64,000 nt of DNA from Acidobacteria bacterium SCN 69-37. Lineage in GTDB: Bacteria > Acidobacteriota > Vicinamibacteria > Vicinamibacterales > SCN-69-37. Of the stretch, positions 36,594 through 45,144 are shown one piece after another. Location: positions 167,777-231,776 of the forward strand of contig MEDJ01000009.1 of assembly GCA_001724025.1 (NCBI GenBank), read 5' to 3'. Positions within the stretch are counted from its first letter, which is position 1. Each line of letters starts with the position of its first letter. Position numbers and translations under genes: made by a program. The notes under the pieces were generated by a model, which saw only the letters and a list, made by a program, of their open reading frames with translations, did not search any database and was not told the origin of the DNA.

Positions 36594-37657
36594 CAGACGT
36601 CATCGTCCGCACGCCGCTCGTCGAGGTGACGGACCTGCGCACGTGGTTCCCGATCCGCAAGGGGCTCTTCTCGCGCGTGGTCGGTCACGTGAAGGCCGTC
36701 GACGGCGTGTCGTTCACCGTCGACGCCGGCGAAGTCCTCGGTGTGGTCGGCGAGAGCGGCTGCGGCAAGACCACGACCGGCCGCAGCATCCTGCGGTTGA
36801 TCGAACCGACGTCGGGCAGCGTGAAGTTCGATGGACAGGAGCTCGTGGGCCTGCCACGACGCGATCTGCAGCCGCTGCGACGGCAGATGCAGATCGTCTT
36901 CCAGGATCCGTATTCGAGCCTGAACCCGCGGATGTCGATTGGTACCGCACTGACCGAGGCGCTCACCGTCCACGGTCTGGCGCGCGGCCGCCAGGCCACA
37001 CACGATCGCGTCGAGGAGTTGCTGACGCTCGTCGGCCTGTCGCCGTCGCATGCCGCGCGCTATCCGCACGAGTTCTCCGGCGGCCAGCGACAGCGGATCG
37101 GCGTGGCGCGTGCGCTGGCCGTGTCGCCACGGCTGATCGTCGCCGACGAGCCGGTGTCGGCGCTCGACGTCTCGATCCAGGCGCAAATCGTCAACCTGCT
37201 GCGCGACCTGCAACGGCGCCTCCACCTGACCTACATCTTCGTGGCCCACGATCTCTCCGTGGTCGAGCACATCAGCGATCGTGTGGCGGTCATGTATCTC
37301 GGCCGGATCGTCGAACTGGCGCCGAGCCGCGCGCTGTACCGGTCGCCCATGCACCCGTACACGGTGGCGCTGCTGTCGGCCATCCCGATTCCCGATCCCG
37401 ATCGCCGACGGTCGCGCATCGTCCTGGGCGGCGACGTGCCGAGCCCGTCGAATCCACCCGCCGGATGCCGGTTCCACCCGCGCTGCTACATGGCACAGGC
37501 CATCTGTCGCACGGACGATCCACCGCTGCGCGAGGTCGCGCCCGGACACCTGTCCGCCTGCCACTTCGCTGAACAGGCCATGGCGATGGCGCCGGGGAAA
37601 GACGGGGAGGCGACAGGCTGGGAGGAGACGGGAAGGCTGGGAGGTACGGAGCCGTGA
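36590..37657 (+). CDS. oppF: Peptide ABC transporter ATP-binding protein (OppF/DppF type)
   Basis: The 355-residue ATPase has Walker [10 protein letters not shown], the [15 protein letters not shown] family motif, the signature [16 protein letters not shown] and Walker [13 protein letters not shown]. The C-terminal Cys-rich segment follows ([16 protein letters not shown]). The last 20 or so residues (Gly/Glu/Thr-rich) are translated from a purine-rich repeat and are not part of the fold. The GTG start overlaps oppD. Confidence 0.94.
37596..37652. repeat. Purine-rich GGGAGG repeat forming the end of oppF
   Basis: GACGGGGAGGCGACAGGCTG-type units with GGGAGGAGACGGGAAGGC belong to the family at 2083 and 21806. 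Here the repeat is translated as the oppF C-terminal tail and supplies sequence up to its stop. Confidence 0.6.
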
Positions 37658-37737
37658 GAATCAGCCGGCCTGACGCTACACGGACCCGGCATGCGCCGTC
37701 ATCGTCGCCCGGCTCGGGCGTCGGTGCGCGGTGCTGG

Positions 37738-37743
37738 TAGAGT
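37738..37743 (+). promoter_or_regulatory. -10-like TAGAGT upstream of the MFS gene
   Basis: TAGAGT lies 29 nt before the chosen ATG at 37773. It would place the transcription start after the alternative in-frame start at 37731, which supports the shorter protein. Confidence 0.35.
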
Positions 37744-37772
37744 CTCGTCGTCACCGGACGACGACACGCCCC

Positions 37773-38924
37773 ATGTTCTCCAGTCGATCGAACGATACGC
37801 CGGCCACGCGCCTGGCCACACGTTTGTCCTTCTTTGCCGCCGGTGTCGGGGCCGCCTCCTGGGCCCCGCTCGTGCCGTACGCCAAGGCGCGCCTGGCCAT
37901 CGACGACGGGATGCTGGGCGTCCTGTTGTTGTGCCTGGGGACAGGGTCGGTGCTGGTGATGCCCGCGGCGGGCGGTCTCATCGGACGCTTCGGCAGTCGC
38001 GCCGTGATTCTCGCCGCCGGCGTCGGGTACGCGCTCGCCCTGCCTGGCCTGGCGATGGGCGGCAGCCTGGCCATCGTGGCCATGTCACTCGTCCTGTTCG
38101 GCGCCTCGCTCGGCGCCATGGACGTGGCGATGAACGTCCATGCGGTCGACGTCGAACGCGACGCCCCCGTGCCGATCATGTCGGGCTTTCACGGCCTGTT
38201 CAGCGTGGGCGGCGTTGTCGGCGCGGGCGGCATCGCGACGCTGCTGGCGACCGGCGCCTCGCTCGGCATGGCGACGGTGGCCGGCATTCTCGTCGTGGCC
38301 GCCTCGCTCGCGGTCGCGGCGCCGCGGTATCTGACGGCACGGCCCAACGCGCAGGCGCCGTTCGTCGTGCGGCCGCGCGGGCTCGTGCTGCTGCTCGGTG
38401 TGCTGGCGTTCGTGACGTTCCTGGTCGAAGGCGCCGTCCTCGACTGGAGCGCTCTCCTGATGACGACATCGCTGGACGTGCCGGCCGCGCAGGGCGGCAT
38501 CGCCTATGCCGTCTTCTCGGTGGCGATGACCGTCGGCCGCCTCATCGGCGATCGCATCGTCGCGCTGCTGGGCCGGCGCCGCGTCCTGGTGTGCGGCGGA
38601 CTCGTCGCCAGCGCGGGCCTGGCGCTGGTCGTGTGGACGTCGACGCCGGCGGTGGCCCTGGCCGGCTTCCTGCTCATCGGCATCGGCGCGTCGAACGTCG
38701 TGCCCGTCCTGTTCACGCAGGCCGGCCGGCAGACGTCCATGCCGACCGGGCTGGCCATTGCGGCCATGACCACGATCGGCTACGCCGGGATTCTCGCGGG
38801 ACCTGCCGTCGTGGGCTTCGTGGCGCAGGCGTTCACGCTGCCCGCAGCGTTCGCGATGCTGGCAGTGCTGATGCTGCTCGTGCCCGTGTGTGCGCGCGTG
38901 GCCACAAAGTCTCCCCTGCCCTGA
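37773..38924 (+). CDS. MFS transporter, YbjJ-like
   Basis: The 383-residue protein has about 12 hydrophobic helices of the major facilitator fold. The helix-4 region GASLGAMDVAMNVHAVDVE and the following SGFHGLFSVGGVVGAG match the YbjJ/YfcJ-like group, which is poorly characterised. The substrate is unknown. It follows the opp operon by about 115 bp but has its own promoter-like box. Confidence 0.82.
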   Translation: MFSSRSNDTPATRLATRLSFFAAGVGAASWAPLVPYAKARLAIDDGMLGVLLLCLGTGSVLVMPAAGGLIGRFGSRAVILAAGVGYALALPGLAMGGSLAIVAMSLVLFGASLGAMDVAMNVHAVDVERDAPVPIMSGFHGLFSVGGVVGAGGIATLLATGASLGMATVAGILVVAASLAVAAPRYLTARPNAQAPFVVRPRGLVLLLGVLAFVTFLVEGAVLDWSALLMTTSLDVPAAQGGIAYAVFSVAMTVGRLIGDRIVALLGRRRVLVCGGLVASAGLALVVWTSTPAVALAGFLLIGIGASNVVPVLFTQAGRQTSMPTGLAIAAMTTIGYAGILAGPAVVGFVAQAFTLPAAFAMLAVLMLLVPVCARVATKSPLP

Positions 38925-38929
38925 TCACT

Positions 38930-38966
38930 TCCTTCCAGCCTCCCAGCCTGCCGCCTCCCCGCCTTC
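38930..38966. repeat. C/T-rich CCTCCCAGCCTGCCGCC repeat tract
   Basis: This short member of the pyrimidine repeat family lies between the convergent MFS and VWFA genes. Confidence 0.5.
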
Positions 38967-38967
38967 T

Positions 38968-40140
38968 CTATTTCCCCTTCACGAGCGTGCGCGCGCGGAC
39001 CGTCGAACCCCGCGCATCGACCCGCACACGCAGGCGCTGCGGTCGATCCGCGAGATCCGCGGCCGGCACGTCGACGGTCAGCTGATAGAACGAGGTCGTC
39101 TCCCGCGCGATCCGCGCGTAGGCATCGAGATCCTGCGCGGCCTGCACCCGCATCAGGCCGCCGCCCATCGAGGCAGAGAACTGATCGAACCACCGGCCGA
39201 GCGTCTCGCGATCGGCCGAGGCATTCGAGGACGGCCGCCCGCCGGTTTCTTCGGCGTCCTGCAGGCGATCGAGCAGCAGCGTGTAGAAGGCCACGTCGGC
39301 GCGCGTGACCGCCTCGGCCAGTTGCGTCTGCAGGCTGCCCACGTCCGGCCGGGCACCGGACCTGGCCGCCACCGGCAGGCCTGCGCTCGCGACCACCAGC
39401 ACCTTTCGTCCGGGAATCTCCTGGAGACGCGTCGCGAAATCGACGAGCCAGCCGAGCGTGGCCCTGGCCTGCGCCTCGAGCACGTTCACCGTCGCATTGG
39501 CTTCCTGCTCGAGCAGCTGGGGGCAGGCGTTGTCTTCCGACAGTTCCGCACCGCAGTGCCGCCGCGCGATCTCCACCCGGTCGGTGGCCGCGAGATAGTC
39601 CATCACCTCACTCGGTCCGAGCCCGAACCGGCCGCCGCGAATCGCCTGGCGCTGCCCCGCCAACGACTGCAGCGCGGTCATCACGGCTTCGTGATCCGGG
39701 GTCGGTTCGACGGCGGGTCCCGAGGGGAAGCTCACGAGGCCGACCAGGCTGTCCTCGGGCAGCGTCCGGACGAACGTAGTCACCATGTCGAGCGCGTCGC
39801 GCGTGGCCCCGGCCCCGAACGTCGAGGCATCGACAGCGAGGAAGTAGACGCGGCGGCCCTCGAGCGCCGCGGCCTCCGGACCGTTGCCCTCGAGCTGTCG
39901 CGCCTCGAGGACGCGGCGACGGCGGCCGTTCACCTCGACGTTGAATGCGTCGGCCGCCAGGCCGGCCACCGGCCGCCCCTCACGATCGACGACCTGTACA
40001 TCGATGGTCACCGTCGATGCCGGCGCCTGGGCGCCGGCCGTCACGGGCCGCACACCGCAGACCAGCGCCAGGGCGGCAACGCAGACACACACCCCCCGGC
40101 CCCAGCGCGCGATCGGACGCGCCTCCTCATGCACGGTCAT
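38968..40140 (-). CDS. Secreted VWFA-domain protein (acidobacterial type)
   Basis: The 390-residue protein has a signal peptide (VCVCVAALALVCGVRPVTAGAQ). A short beta domain follows (TVTIDVQVVDREGRPVAGLAADAFNVEV), as in the VWFA-related proteins abundant in Acidobacteria. A von Willebrand A domain is next; its MIDAS is degenerate at the start (FLAVDASTFG instead of DxSxS). A C-terminal strand region closes it. It may bind proteins in the periplasm. It overlaps the small acidic protein gene by 4 bp. Partners are unknown. Confidence 0.8.
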   Translation of the reverse strand: MTVHEEARPIARWGRGVCVCVAALALVCGVRPVTAGAQAPASTVTIDVQVVDREGRPVAGLAADAFNVEVNGRRRRVLEARQLEGNGPEAAALEGRRVYFLAVDASTFGAGATRDALDMVTTFVRTLPEDSLVGLVSFPSGPAVEPTPDHEAVMTALQSLAGQRQAIRGGRFGLGPSEVMDYLAATDRVEIARRHCGAELSEDNACPQLLEQEANATVNVLEAQARATLGWLVDFATRLQEIPGRKVLVVASAGLPVAARSGARPDVGSLQTQLAEAVTRADVAFYTLLLDRLQDAEETGGRPSSNASADRETLGRWFDQFSASMGGGLMRVQAAQDLDAYARIARETTSFYQLTVDVPAADLADRPQRLRVRVDARGSTVRARTLVKGK

Positions 40141-40337
40141 CGCCACTCCTCGGATTCGTCGTCTGTCGTCCCGAGCGGGTGCTCGCGACGACTCTCGTCG
40201 ACGCCCAGCGTCCACGACGGCGGATCGCTGGCCGGGAACGTATCGTCGAGCGTGTCGTCCATCTCCGCTTCGTCGAGCACGTCGCCGACGTCGCGCGGCG
40301 GCTGGCCGGGTCGATCCGACTCTGCCTCTGCTGACAT
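40137..40337 (-). CDS. Small acidic protein with DDTFPASDPPSWT motif
   Basis: The 66-residue hydrophilic protein contains the motif LDDTFPASDPPSWTLG. This is a widespread signature of tiny bacterial proteins of unknown function (DxTFPASDPPA/SW). It has no hydrophobic segment and is very acidic. It lies upstream of, and overlaps, the VWFA gene (ATGA). Confidence 0.7.
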   Translation of the reverse strand: MSAEAESDRPGQPPRDVGDVLDEAEMDDTLDDTFPASDPPSWTLGVDESRREHPLGTTDDESEEWR

Positions 40338-40432
40338 GGGGCCTCCGGTGTCTGGTCAGGCTCTCATGTCGGCACGGCCGCCGGCAAGTTCGCCCGTGCG
40401 CGGGCCGTTGTGCGACGCGGCACACCGGAGGC

Positions 40433-41806
40433 TCAGTGCGGATCGAGCGCCACGAGGCCGTCGGCCAGCCGATCGATCCAGGCGAGGTAATCGTGGCCAC
40501 CCGCGAACTCGCGCGCGATCGCGTCGTGGCCTTTCAGCCGGAGCACATCACGCAAGTGGCGGGTGGTGTCGAGAATGCCGCTGCCCTCGTCGGTGGTGCC
40601 CGCCTCGAGCAGACCGGCGGCCAGGTAGAACCGCACGTCCCGCCGCGGCCACGCGATGACGCGCTGCGCCATCGCGTTGGCCTCGGCGAACGGATTGCGT
40701 GACGCCGGCGGACCGGCGTCACGCTCGGGCGCCCACCAGAACGATCCAGACAGGCTGATCACGTTCCCGAACGCGTCGGGCCGCTCGAGCGCCGCGGCCG
40801 TGGCGGCCAGTCCCCCGTAGCTCGATCCCGCGACGATCACATCGCGGGCGGCTGCGGAAACGGGATGGCGGGCGCGGATCCACGGGAGCAGTTCGTCCGC
40901 GAGGAAACGGGTGAACCGGGGATTGGCCGTGAGCTCGTCCGCGCGGCTCGTGCTCGTGGCGTTCGCCACGAGCACGGCCATCGTCGGCGCGATACGGCCG
41001 TCGGCCGCCAGCGCCGCGAGCATCGCCGGCACGTCGACGGCGCGCGCATACGACTCGCCGTCGAGGAGCACCAGCAGGCGCCAGGGCCGCGCGGTGGTGC
41101 GGCCGGCATCCGCCGGCCGCACCACCGCGACGTCCCGGGTGTTGTCGAGCGTCGCACTCGTGACGCGCTGCCAGGTGAGCGCGCCCGCGGGCCGCGGCCC
41201 GGGGAGCGGCTGCCACGACGGGCGTGGCGCGCCGTCGAGCTCGAGGATGGACGCGACGCCCGACCCACCGGCCGATGGATCGTTCGACCATTGGCGGGAA
41301 TTGAGCGGGTCGGGCTGCGCCCCGGCCAGGATCGCCCGGCGCAGGGCGTCGCGCGACTGGCCGGCCGCAACGTCGAGATCCGGCACGAACTGATACGACA
41401 GCCGCGTCCCCCGGGGCAGGCGCGTCGTCTTGTACCAGATATCGGTGCCCGGCAGCCGCGTGAGCCACGGGGTGTCGGTCCCGACGAGGCGGACGGACCA
41501 GAAGAGGCGGACGTTGCGCGTCGTGTCGGTGCCGCGCCACAGGAATGTGACGAGTTGGCGGGCTGCGTCCAGCGGCTCGACGAGCGGCGCGCCGTCTCGG
41601 GCGATGCGCGCCCAGAATTGCGCCACGGCCGTGCTCGACGATCCGGCCTCGAGGCGCGGACTCTCGAGCCCGGTACCGGCAGGCGCGGCCGGCGCCTGCG
41701 CGGCGCCGGCCGTGGCGGATCCGGCTGGCGCGACGGACGTGGCGGATCCGGCTGGCGCGACGGACGTGGCGGCGGCCAGCAGGGCCGCCGCCACGAGGGC
41801 GGTCAC
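40433..41806 (-). CDS. Secreted enterochelin-esterase-like hydrolase
   Basis: The 457-residue protein starts at GTG 41806 with a signal peptide (TALVAAALLAAATS). A Fes-type N-terminal domain (FLWRGTDTTRNVRLFW, then LPRGTRLSYQFVPD) precedes an alpha/beta-hydrolase esterase domain. The nucleophile motif is GSSYGGLAA and the His is in GGHDYLAW. Such enzymes cut ferric enterobactin or related tri-ester siderophores. The signal-peptide region carries a 27-bp tandem duplication (TSVAPAGSA twice). The GTG start is inside the left 8-bp inverted repeat of the inverted segment. In the opposite orientation the gene would directly follow the TonB receptor. Confidence 0.85.
   Translation of the reverse strand: MTALVAAALLAAATSVAPAGSATSVAPAGSATAGAAQAPAAPAGTGLESPRLEAGSSSTAVAQFWARIARDGAPLVEPLDAARQLVTFLWRGTDTTRNVRLFWSVRLVGTDTPWLTRLPGTDIWYKTTRLPRGTRLSYQFVPDLDVAAGQSRDALRRAILAGAQPDPLNSRQWSNDPSAGGSGVASILELDGAPRPSWQPLPGPRPAGALTWQRVTSATLDNTRDVAVVRPADAGRTTARPWRLLVLLDGESYARAVDVPAMLAALAADGRIAPTMAVLVANATSTSRADELTANPRFTRFLADELLPWIRARHPVSAAARDVIVAGSSYGGLAATAAALERPDAFGNVISLSGSFWWAPERDAGPPASRNPFAEANAMAQRVIAWPRRDVRFYLAAGLLEAGTTDEGSGILDTTRHLRDVLRLKGHDAIAREFAGGHDYLAWIDRLADGLVALDPH
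41712..41765. repeat. 27-bp tandem duplication in the esterase signal region
   Basis: Two identical copies of a 27-bp unit beginning GTGGCGGATCCGGCTGGCGC encode a repeated nonapeptide after the signal peptide. A partial third copy follows. Confidence 0.9.
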
Positions 41807-42475
41807 GATCGTCGGATCGCCCGAGCTGGACCCCGAGACGAGCGGCGCCAGCGAGCTCGGCGTCCAGCTGGCGCAGGACGCCTGGCGCGCCTCGGTCACG
41901 GTGTTCCGGAACGATCTGAAAGACATGATCGACATCACGAGCCGCACGGCCAACCGTGAACAGGCGCCGGGCTTCCCGAACTTCGTCGGCTTCCTGCCCG
42001 ATGGCCGGCCGATCTTCCGGTACCAGAACATCGCCCGTGTCCGGACGGTGGGTGTGGAGTCGTCGCTGCGCGCGCAACTGGGCGCCGGCGTCGGTGCGCA
42101 GGCCAACTACACGTATCTGGATTCGACGAATCGGAGCGGGACCACGCCTGTGCCGCTCGCGTATCAGCCCTCGCATTCGGGGAACGTCACGCTCGACTGG
42201 CAGGGCACGGGACGACTGGGGGCGTACGTGACCGTGCAATACTTCGGACACCAGTACACGTTCGTGCCGGCCTCGGGCGTCAACATGTCCGAGGTCGACG
42301 GGTTTGCGACCGTCGACCTCGGGGCGAACGTGCGGCTGACCCCCACGCTGCTGCTGCGTGGCGGCCTGCTGAACGCGGCGGATCGGCGGCTCGATCGAAC
42401 GGTCTCCGACGACTTCAACGCAGATGGCCGGCGATTCTTTCTCTCGCTGGCCGCGCGGTTCTGAGAGTCGTGACC
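41801..42475. other. Inverted DNA segment bounded by 8-bp inverted repeats
   Basis: GGTCACGA at 41801-41808 and TCGTGACC at 42468-42475 are exact inverted copies. The 659 bp between them hold the missing C-terminal coding part of the adjacent TonB receptor on the wrong strand. Joining minus-strand base 42468 to plus-strand base 41809 restores the frame (codons CGG-GTC-ACG-ATC-GTC). The inversion could be a phase-variable switch, a fixed rearrangement or an assembly/strain chimera. Confidence 0.88.
41809..42464 (+). pseudogene. Displaced C-terminal barrel of the TonB receptor (inverted)
   Basis: The frame reads SPELDPETSGASELGVQ, the typical N-P-x-L-x-P-E-T-S-x-x-x-E-L-G motif of TonB receptor barrels. 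Barrel strands follow (VFRNDLKDMIDI, VESSLRAQLGAGVGAQANYTYLDS), and it ends in a terminal aromatic (FFLSLAARF), the outer-membrane C-terminal signature. It has no start codon or ribosome site of its own at the expected place. It is the exact complement of what the gene at 42415-44199 lacks. Confidence 0.9.
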
Positions 42476-44199
42476 CGATCGATCAAACAGCCAACGGTGG
42501 CGCTTCCACACGAAACGGATCCCCACCGCGAGCTGCCCTGGAGCAGCGTGGGCGCGCGGAAGGCACCGGCCCACCCACCCTTGATGGTGAGGAGTGCCGT
42601 CGGGCTCACCACGAGGTAGGCGCGCGGCGTCACGTGACTGCCGAAGTTCTCGTGCTGCTCGACGCGGCCGCCGAGGGTCAGACGGACGGCATCGTGCAGC
42701 CGGATCTCGTCTTCCGCGAACACCGCGCCCGAGAGCACGGTCTCGTGCGTATCGCGTCCGTATTCCGGCGTGCCGGGCAGACCGGCCAGGGTCGTCGGAT
42801 CGTCGAGCCGCTGAGAGCGGATCTCGCTGCCCACGGTCAGCATCTGCCGCGTCCACGGCAGGACCACCCGGACATCGCCCGTGACATTGGCGGCTTCGTT
42901 CGGATTCGAGGCACCCGTGACGTTGCCGACGAGGTTCTGGATGACGTCGCCATAGACCTTCGCGTCGAGCACGGCCGCGCGCCACCGATGCTTGTAGCTC
43001 GACCCGAGTCCCAGCCGCCGCAGCGTGAAGCCGCCGTGGTCGCGATCGCTGTAATCCCACTGCACGCCGATGTCGTCGGCACCGGTGGGCGTCCAGGCCA
43101 GCTCCCCGCCGACCTCCGCGTTCTGCTGGCGCTCGAATCCGGCCAGCGGGGCCGCGCCATCGGGACGGTCGGGGTTCACGCGACCGTCGGCCGCCCGGTG
43201 ATTGACACTGCCGTGCAGCTTCAGCCCGAGCACGCCGGCCACGAGCGGTCCGCTCACGTTGAAGCCGCCCTGGTAGGCGTCACCGGCCTCGCGCTCCTGC
43301 TGGAGCGTCGCGTCGGTGGACAGCCCGCCCGTCCAGCGCGTGCCCACACGCTTCGTGATGATGTTGACGACGCCACCGATCGCGTCCGAGCCGTAGAGCG
43401 ACGACATCGGACCGCGGACCACCTCGACACGCTCGATGGCCTCCATCGGCAACCAGCCCGAGTCGAAATCGTTCCCGCGGAACATCACCGCGTTCGAGTT
43501 CACGCGCCGGCCATCGACGAGCATCATCGTGTAGGCCGATCCGAGCCCGCGCATCTGGATGTTCTTCAGGTTGCCGCCACGCGAGAGCGTGATGCCCTCG
43601 ACCCGGGTGAGCAGGTCGGTGAGATCGCGCACGGGCCACCTGTCGATCTCCTCGCGCGAGACCACCGAGATGCTGGCGGGTGCCGTGGCGAGGGCGGTTT
43701 CCACCCCGGCCGCGGTGACGACCACGCGCACGTTGTCGACGAACGACGCCAGGCGCAGGGTCACGCGCAGCGGCGCCGCGCCGGACCGGGCCTCGATCGC
43801 CTGCGTGTCGATCTGGAACCCGGCGAGCGTGGTGTGCAGGGCGTACGTCCCGGCCGGGGCCGTGAGCGCGAAGCGGCCGTCGGTGCCGGAGAACGCGCGC
43901 ACGACGGTTCCGCCGCACTCGAGCGCGATCGCCGCACCGGGCAGCACGCTGCCCGACTCGTCGGTCACGGTCCCCGCGACCGCGACGCGCGGGGCGTCGG
44001 CCGCAACGCGACAGGCCGCCGGCGCGGCGACGACAGCAGAGGTGGACTGCGCAGCCGCGGCGGCCGGCAGCAGGATCAGCATCAGGCCGCCGGACAGCGT
44101 GCCGGCAGCGAGCATGGGGAGACGACGACGATTCAGGGGCAGGGTCACATGACGAAACAGATGAAGGCACCAGCCGACGGCCGGACGAGCGGGACACAC
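42415..44199 (-). CDS. TonB-dependent siderophore receptor, C-terminal barrel replaced by the inversion
   Basis: The present frame gives 594 residues. It has a signal peptide (LMLILLPAAAAAQ), a CarboxypepD_reg-like domain (VAGTVTDESGSVLPGAAIAL), a plug domain (APASISVVSREEIDRWPVRDL; GPMSSLYGSDAIGGVVNIITKR, as in FepA/CirA) and about half of the barrel. It then runs into antisense sequence after VGCLIDRVT. The start is GTG at 44199 because AGGAGG lies 6 nt upstream; GTG 44148 and ATG 44115 are alternatives. With the segment turned back the protein would be 795 residues, a normal receptor length. The esterase gene would follow, pointing to uptake and hydrolysis of a catecholate-type siderophore. 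Confidence 0.88.
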   Translation of the reverse strand: MCPARPAVGWCLHLFRHVTLPLNRRRLPMLAAGTLSGGLMLILLPAAAAAQSTSAVVAAPAACRVAADAPRVAVAGTVTDESGSVLPGAAIALECGGTVVRAFSGTDGRFALTAPAGTYALHTTLAGFQIDTQAIEARSGAAPLRVTLRLASFVDNVRVVVTAAGVETALATAPASISVVSREEIDRWPVRDLTDLLTRVEGITLSRGGNLKNIQMRGLGSAYTMMLVDGRRVNSNAVMFRGNDFDSGWLPMEAIERVEVVRGPMSSLYGSDAIGGVVNIITKRVGTRWTGGLSTDATLQQEREAGDAYQGGFNVSGPLVAGVLGLKLHGSVNHRAADGRVNPDRPDGAAPLAGFERQQNAEVGGELAWTPTGADDIGVQWDYSDRDHGGFTLRRLGLGSSYKHRWRAAVLDAKVYGDVIQNLVGNVTGASNPNEAANVTGDVRVVLPWTRQMLTVGSEIRSQRLDDPTTLAGLPGTPEYGRDTHETVLSGAVFAEDEIRLHDAVRLTLGGRVEQHENFGSHVTPRAYLVVSPTALLTIKGGWAGAFRAPTLLQGSSRWGSVSCGSATVGCLIDRVTTLRTARPARERIAGHLR

Positions 44200-44227
44200 A
44201 ACGCACCTCCTGGAGGGCGAATCACTA

Positions 44228-44243
44228 GTGAGACTAGTCTCAC
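44228..44243. promoter_or_regulatory. 16-bp perfect palindromic operator of the TonB receptor
   Basis: GTGAGACTAGTCTCAC is a perfect palindrome (with an extra ACTAGT copy just to the left). It lies between a -10-like TAGAGT (minus strand, 44256-44261) and the AGGAGG of the receptor gene, covering the expected transcription start. A repressor site responding to iron or another metal is likely; the regulator family is not clear. Confidence 0.6.
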
Positions 44244-44255
44244 CAGGTCCCGCAC

Positions 44256-44261
44256 ACTCTA
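44256..44261 (-). promoter_or_regulatory. -10-like TAGAGT of the TonB receptor gene
   Basis: It was read on the minus strand. The predicted start point falls about 7 nt downstream, just before the palindrome. Confidence 0.4.
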
Positions 44262-44354
44262 GGGCCGGCGGCCTCGGCGCCGCAATCTGCGTGACAGAAT
44301 CCGGACGTTTTGCCCTCGTGCGCCCAAAGACTTCAGCGTCCGCGACCTTTCGTC

Positions 44355-44360
44355 TACAGT
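44355..44360 (+). promoter_or_regulatory. -10-like TACAGT, near-leaderless AMP nucleosidase gene
   Basis: TACAGT ends 7 nt before the ATG at 44368, with no ribosome site between them. Confidence 0.4.
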
Positions 44361-44367
44361 CGTCCCC

Positions 44368-45144
44368 ATGCACACGAAGGACGCCATCGTCCAGAACTGG
44401 CTGCCGCGCTACACGGGATCGACAGCCACCGCCATTGCCCCGTACGTCCTGTTGACGAATTTCAGCGGATATCTCGACACGTTCGCCGCGCTGACGGGCG
44501 CCACGCTCGTCGGACTCGACCGGCCGATGCCCAACGCCACGGCCGATGGCGTCACGATGATCAACTTCGGCATGGGCAGCCCGAACGCGGCGACGGTGAT
44601 GGACATCCTGAGCGCCATCACGCCGAAGGCCGTACTGCTGCTCGGCAAGTGCGGCGGTCTCAAGAAGAAGAACCAGGTCGGCGATCTCGTGCTGCCGATT
44701 GCGGCTATCCGCGGTGAGGGCACGTCGAACGACTACCTGCTGCCCGAGGTCCCGGCGCTGCCGGCCTTCAGCCTGCAGCGCGCCGTCTCCACCGTGATCC
44801 GCGACCTGGGCCACGACTACTGGACCGGCACGGTCTACACCACCAATCGGCGCGTCTGGGAGCACGACGAGGCGTTCAAGGAGTACCTGCGGAAGACGCG
44901 CTGCATGGCCATCGACATGGAGACCGCCACGGTGTTCGCGGCCGGGTTCGCCAACGAGATCCCGTCGGGCTCGCTGCTGCTGGTCAGCGATCAGCCGATG
45001 ATTCCCGAGGGCGTGAAAACGGAAGCCTCCGACCGCGTGGTGACCGACAGGTTCGTCGAGCGACACATCATCATCGGGATCGAGGCGCTGCGGTTGATCC
45101 GCCGCGAGGGCCGCAGCGTCAAACACCTGCGTTTCGACGAGTGA
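44368..45144 (+). CDS. amn: AMP nucleosidase-like purine nucleoside phosphorylase-family enzyme
   Basis: The 258-residue protein has the nucleoside-phosphorylase fold. It shows INFGMGSPNAATVMDIL, LLLGKCGGLKKKNQVGDLVLP, AIDMETATVFAAGFAN and the SDQPMIPEGVKT ending, arrangements typical of short AMP nucleosidases (AMP to adenine and ribose-5-phosphate). It lacks the N-terminal regulatory domain of E. coli Amn. The stop overlaps the next gene (GTGA). Confidence 0.86.
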   Translation: MHTKDAIVQNWLPRYTGSTATAIAPYVLLTNFSGYLDTFAALTGATLVGLDRPMPNATADGVTMINFGMGSPNAATVMDILSAITPKAVLLLGKCGGLKKKNQVGDLVLPIAAIRGEGTSNDYLLPEVPALPAFSLQRAVSTVIRDLGHDYWTGTVYTTNRRVWEHDEAFKEYLRKTRCMAIDMETATVFAAGFANEIPSGSLLLVSDQPMIPEGVKTEASDRVVTDRFVERHIIIGIEALRLIRREGRSVKHLRFDE

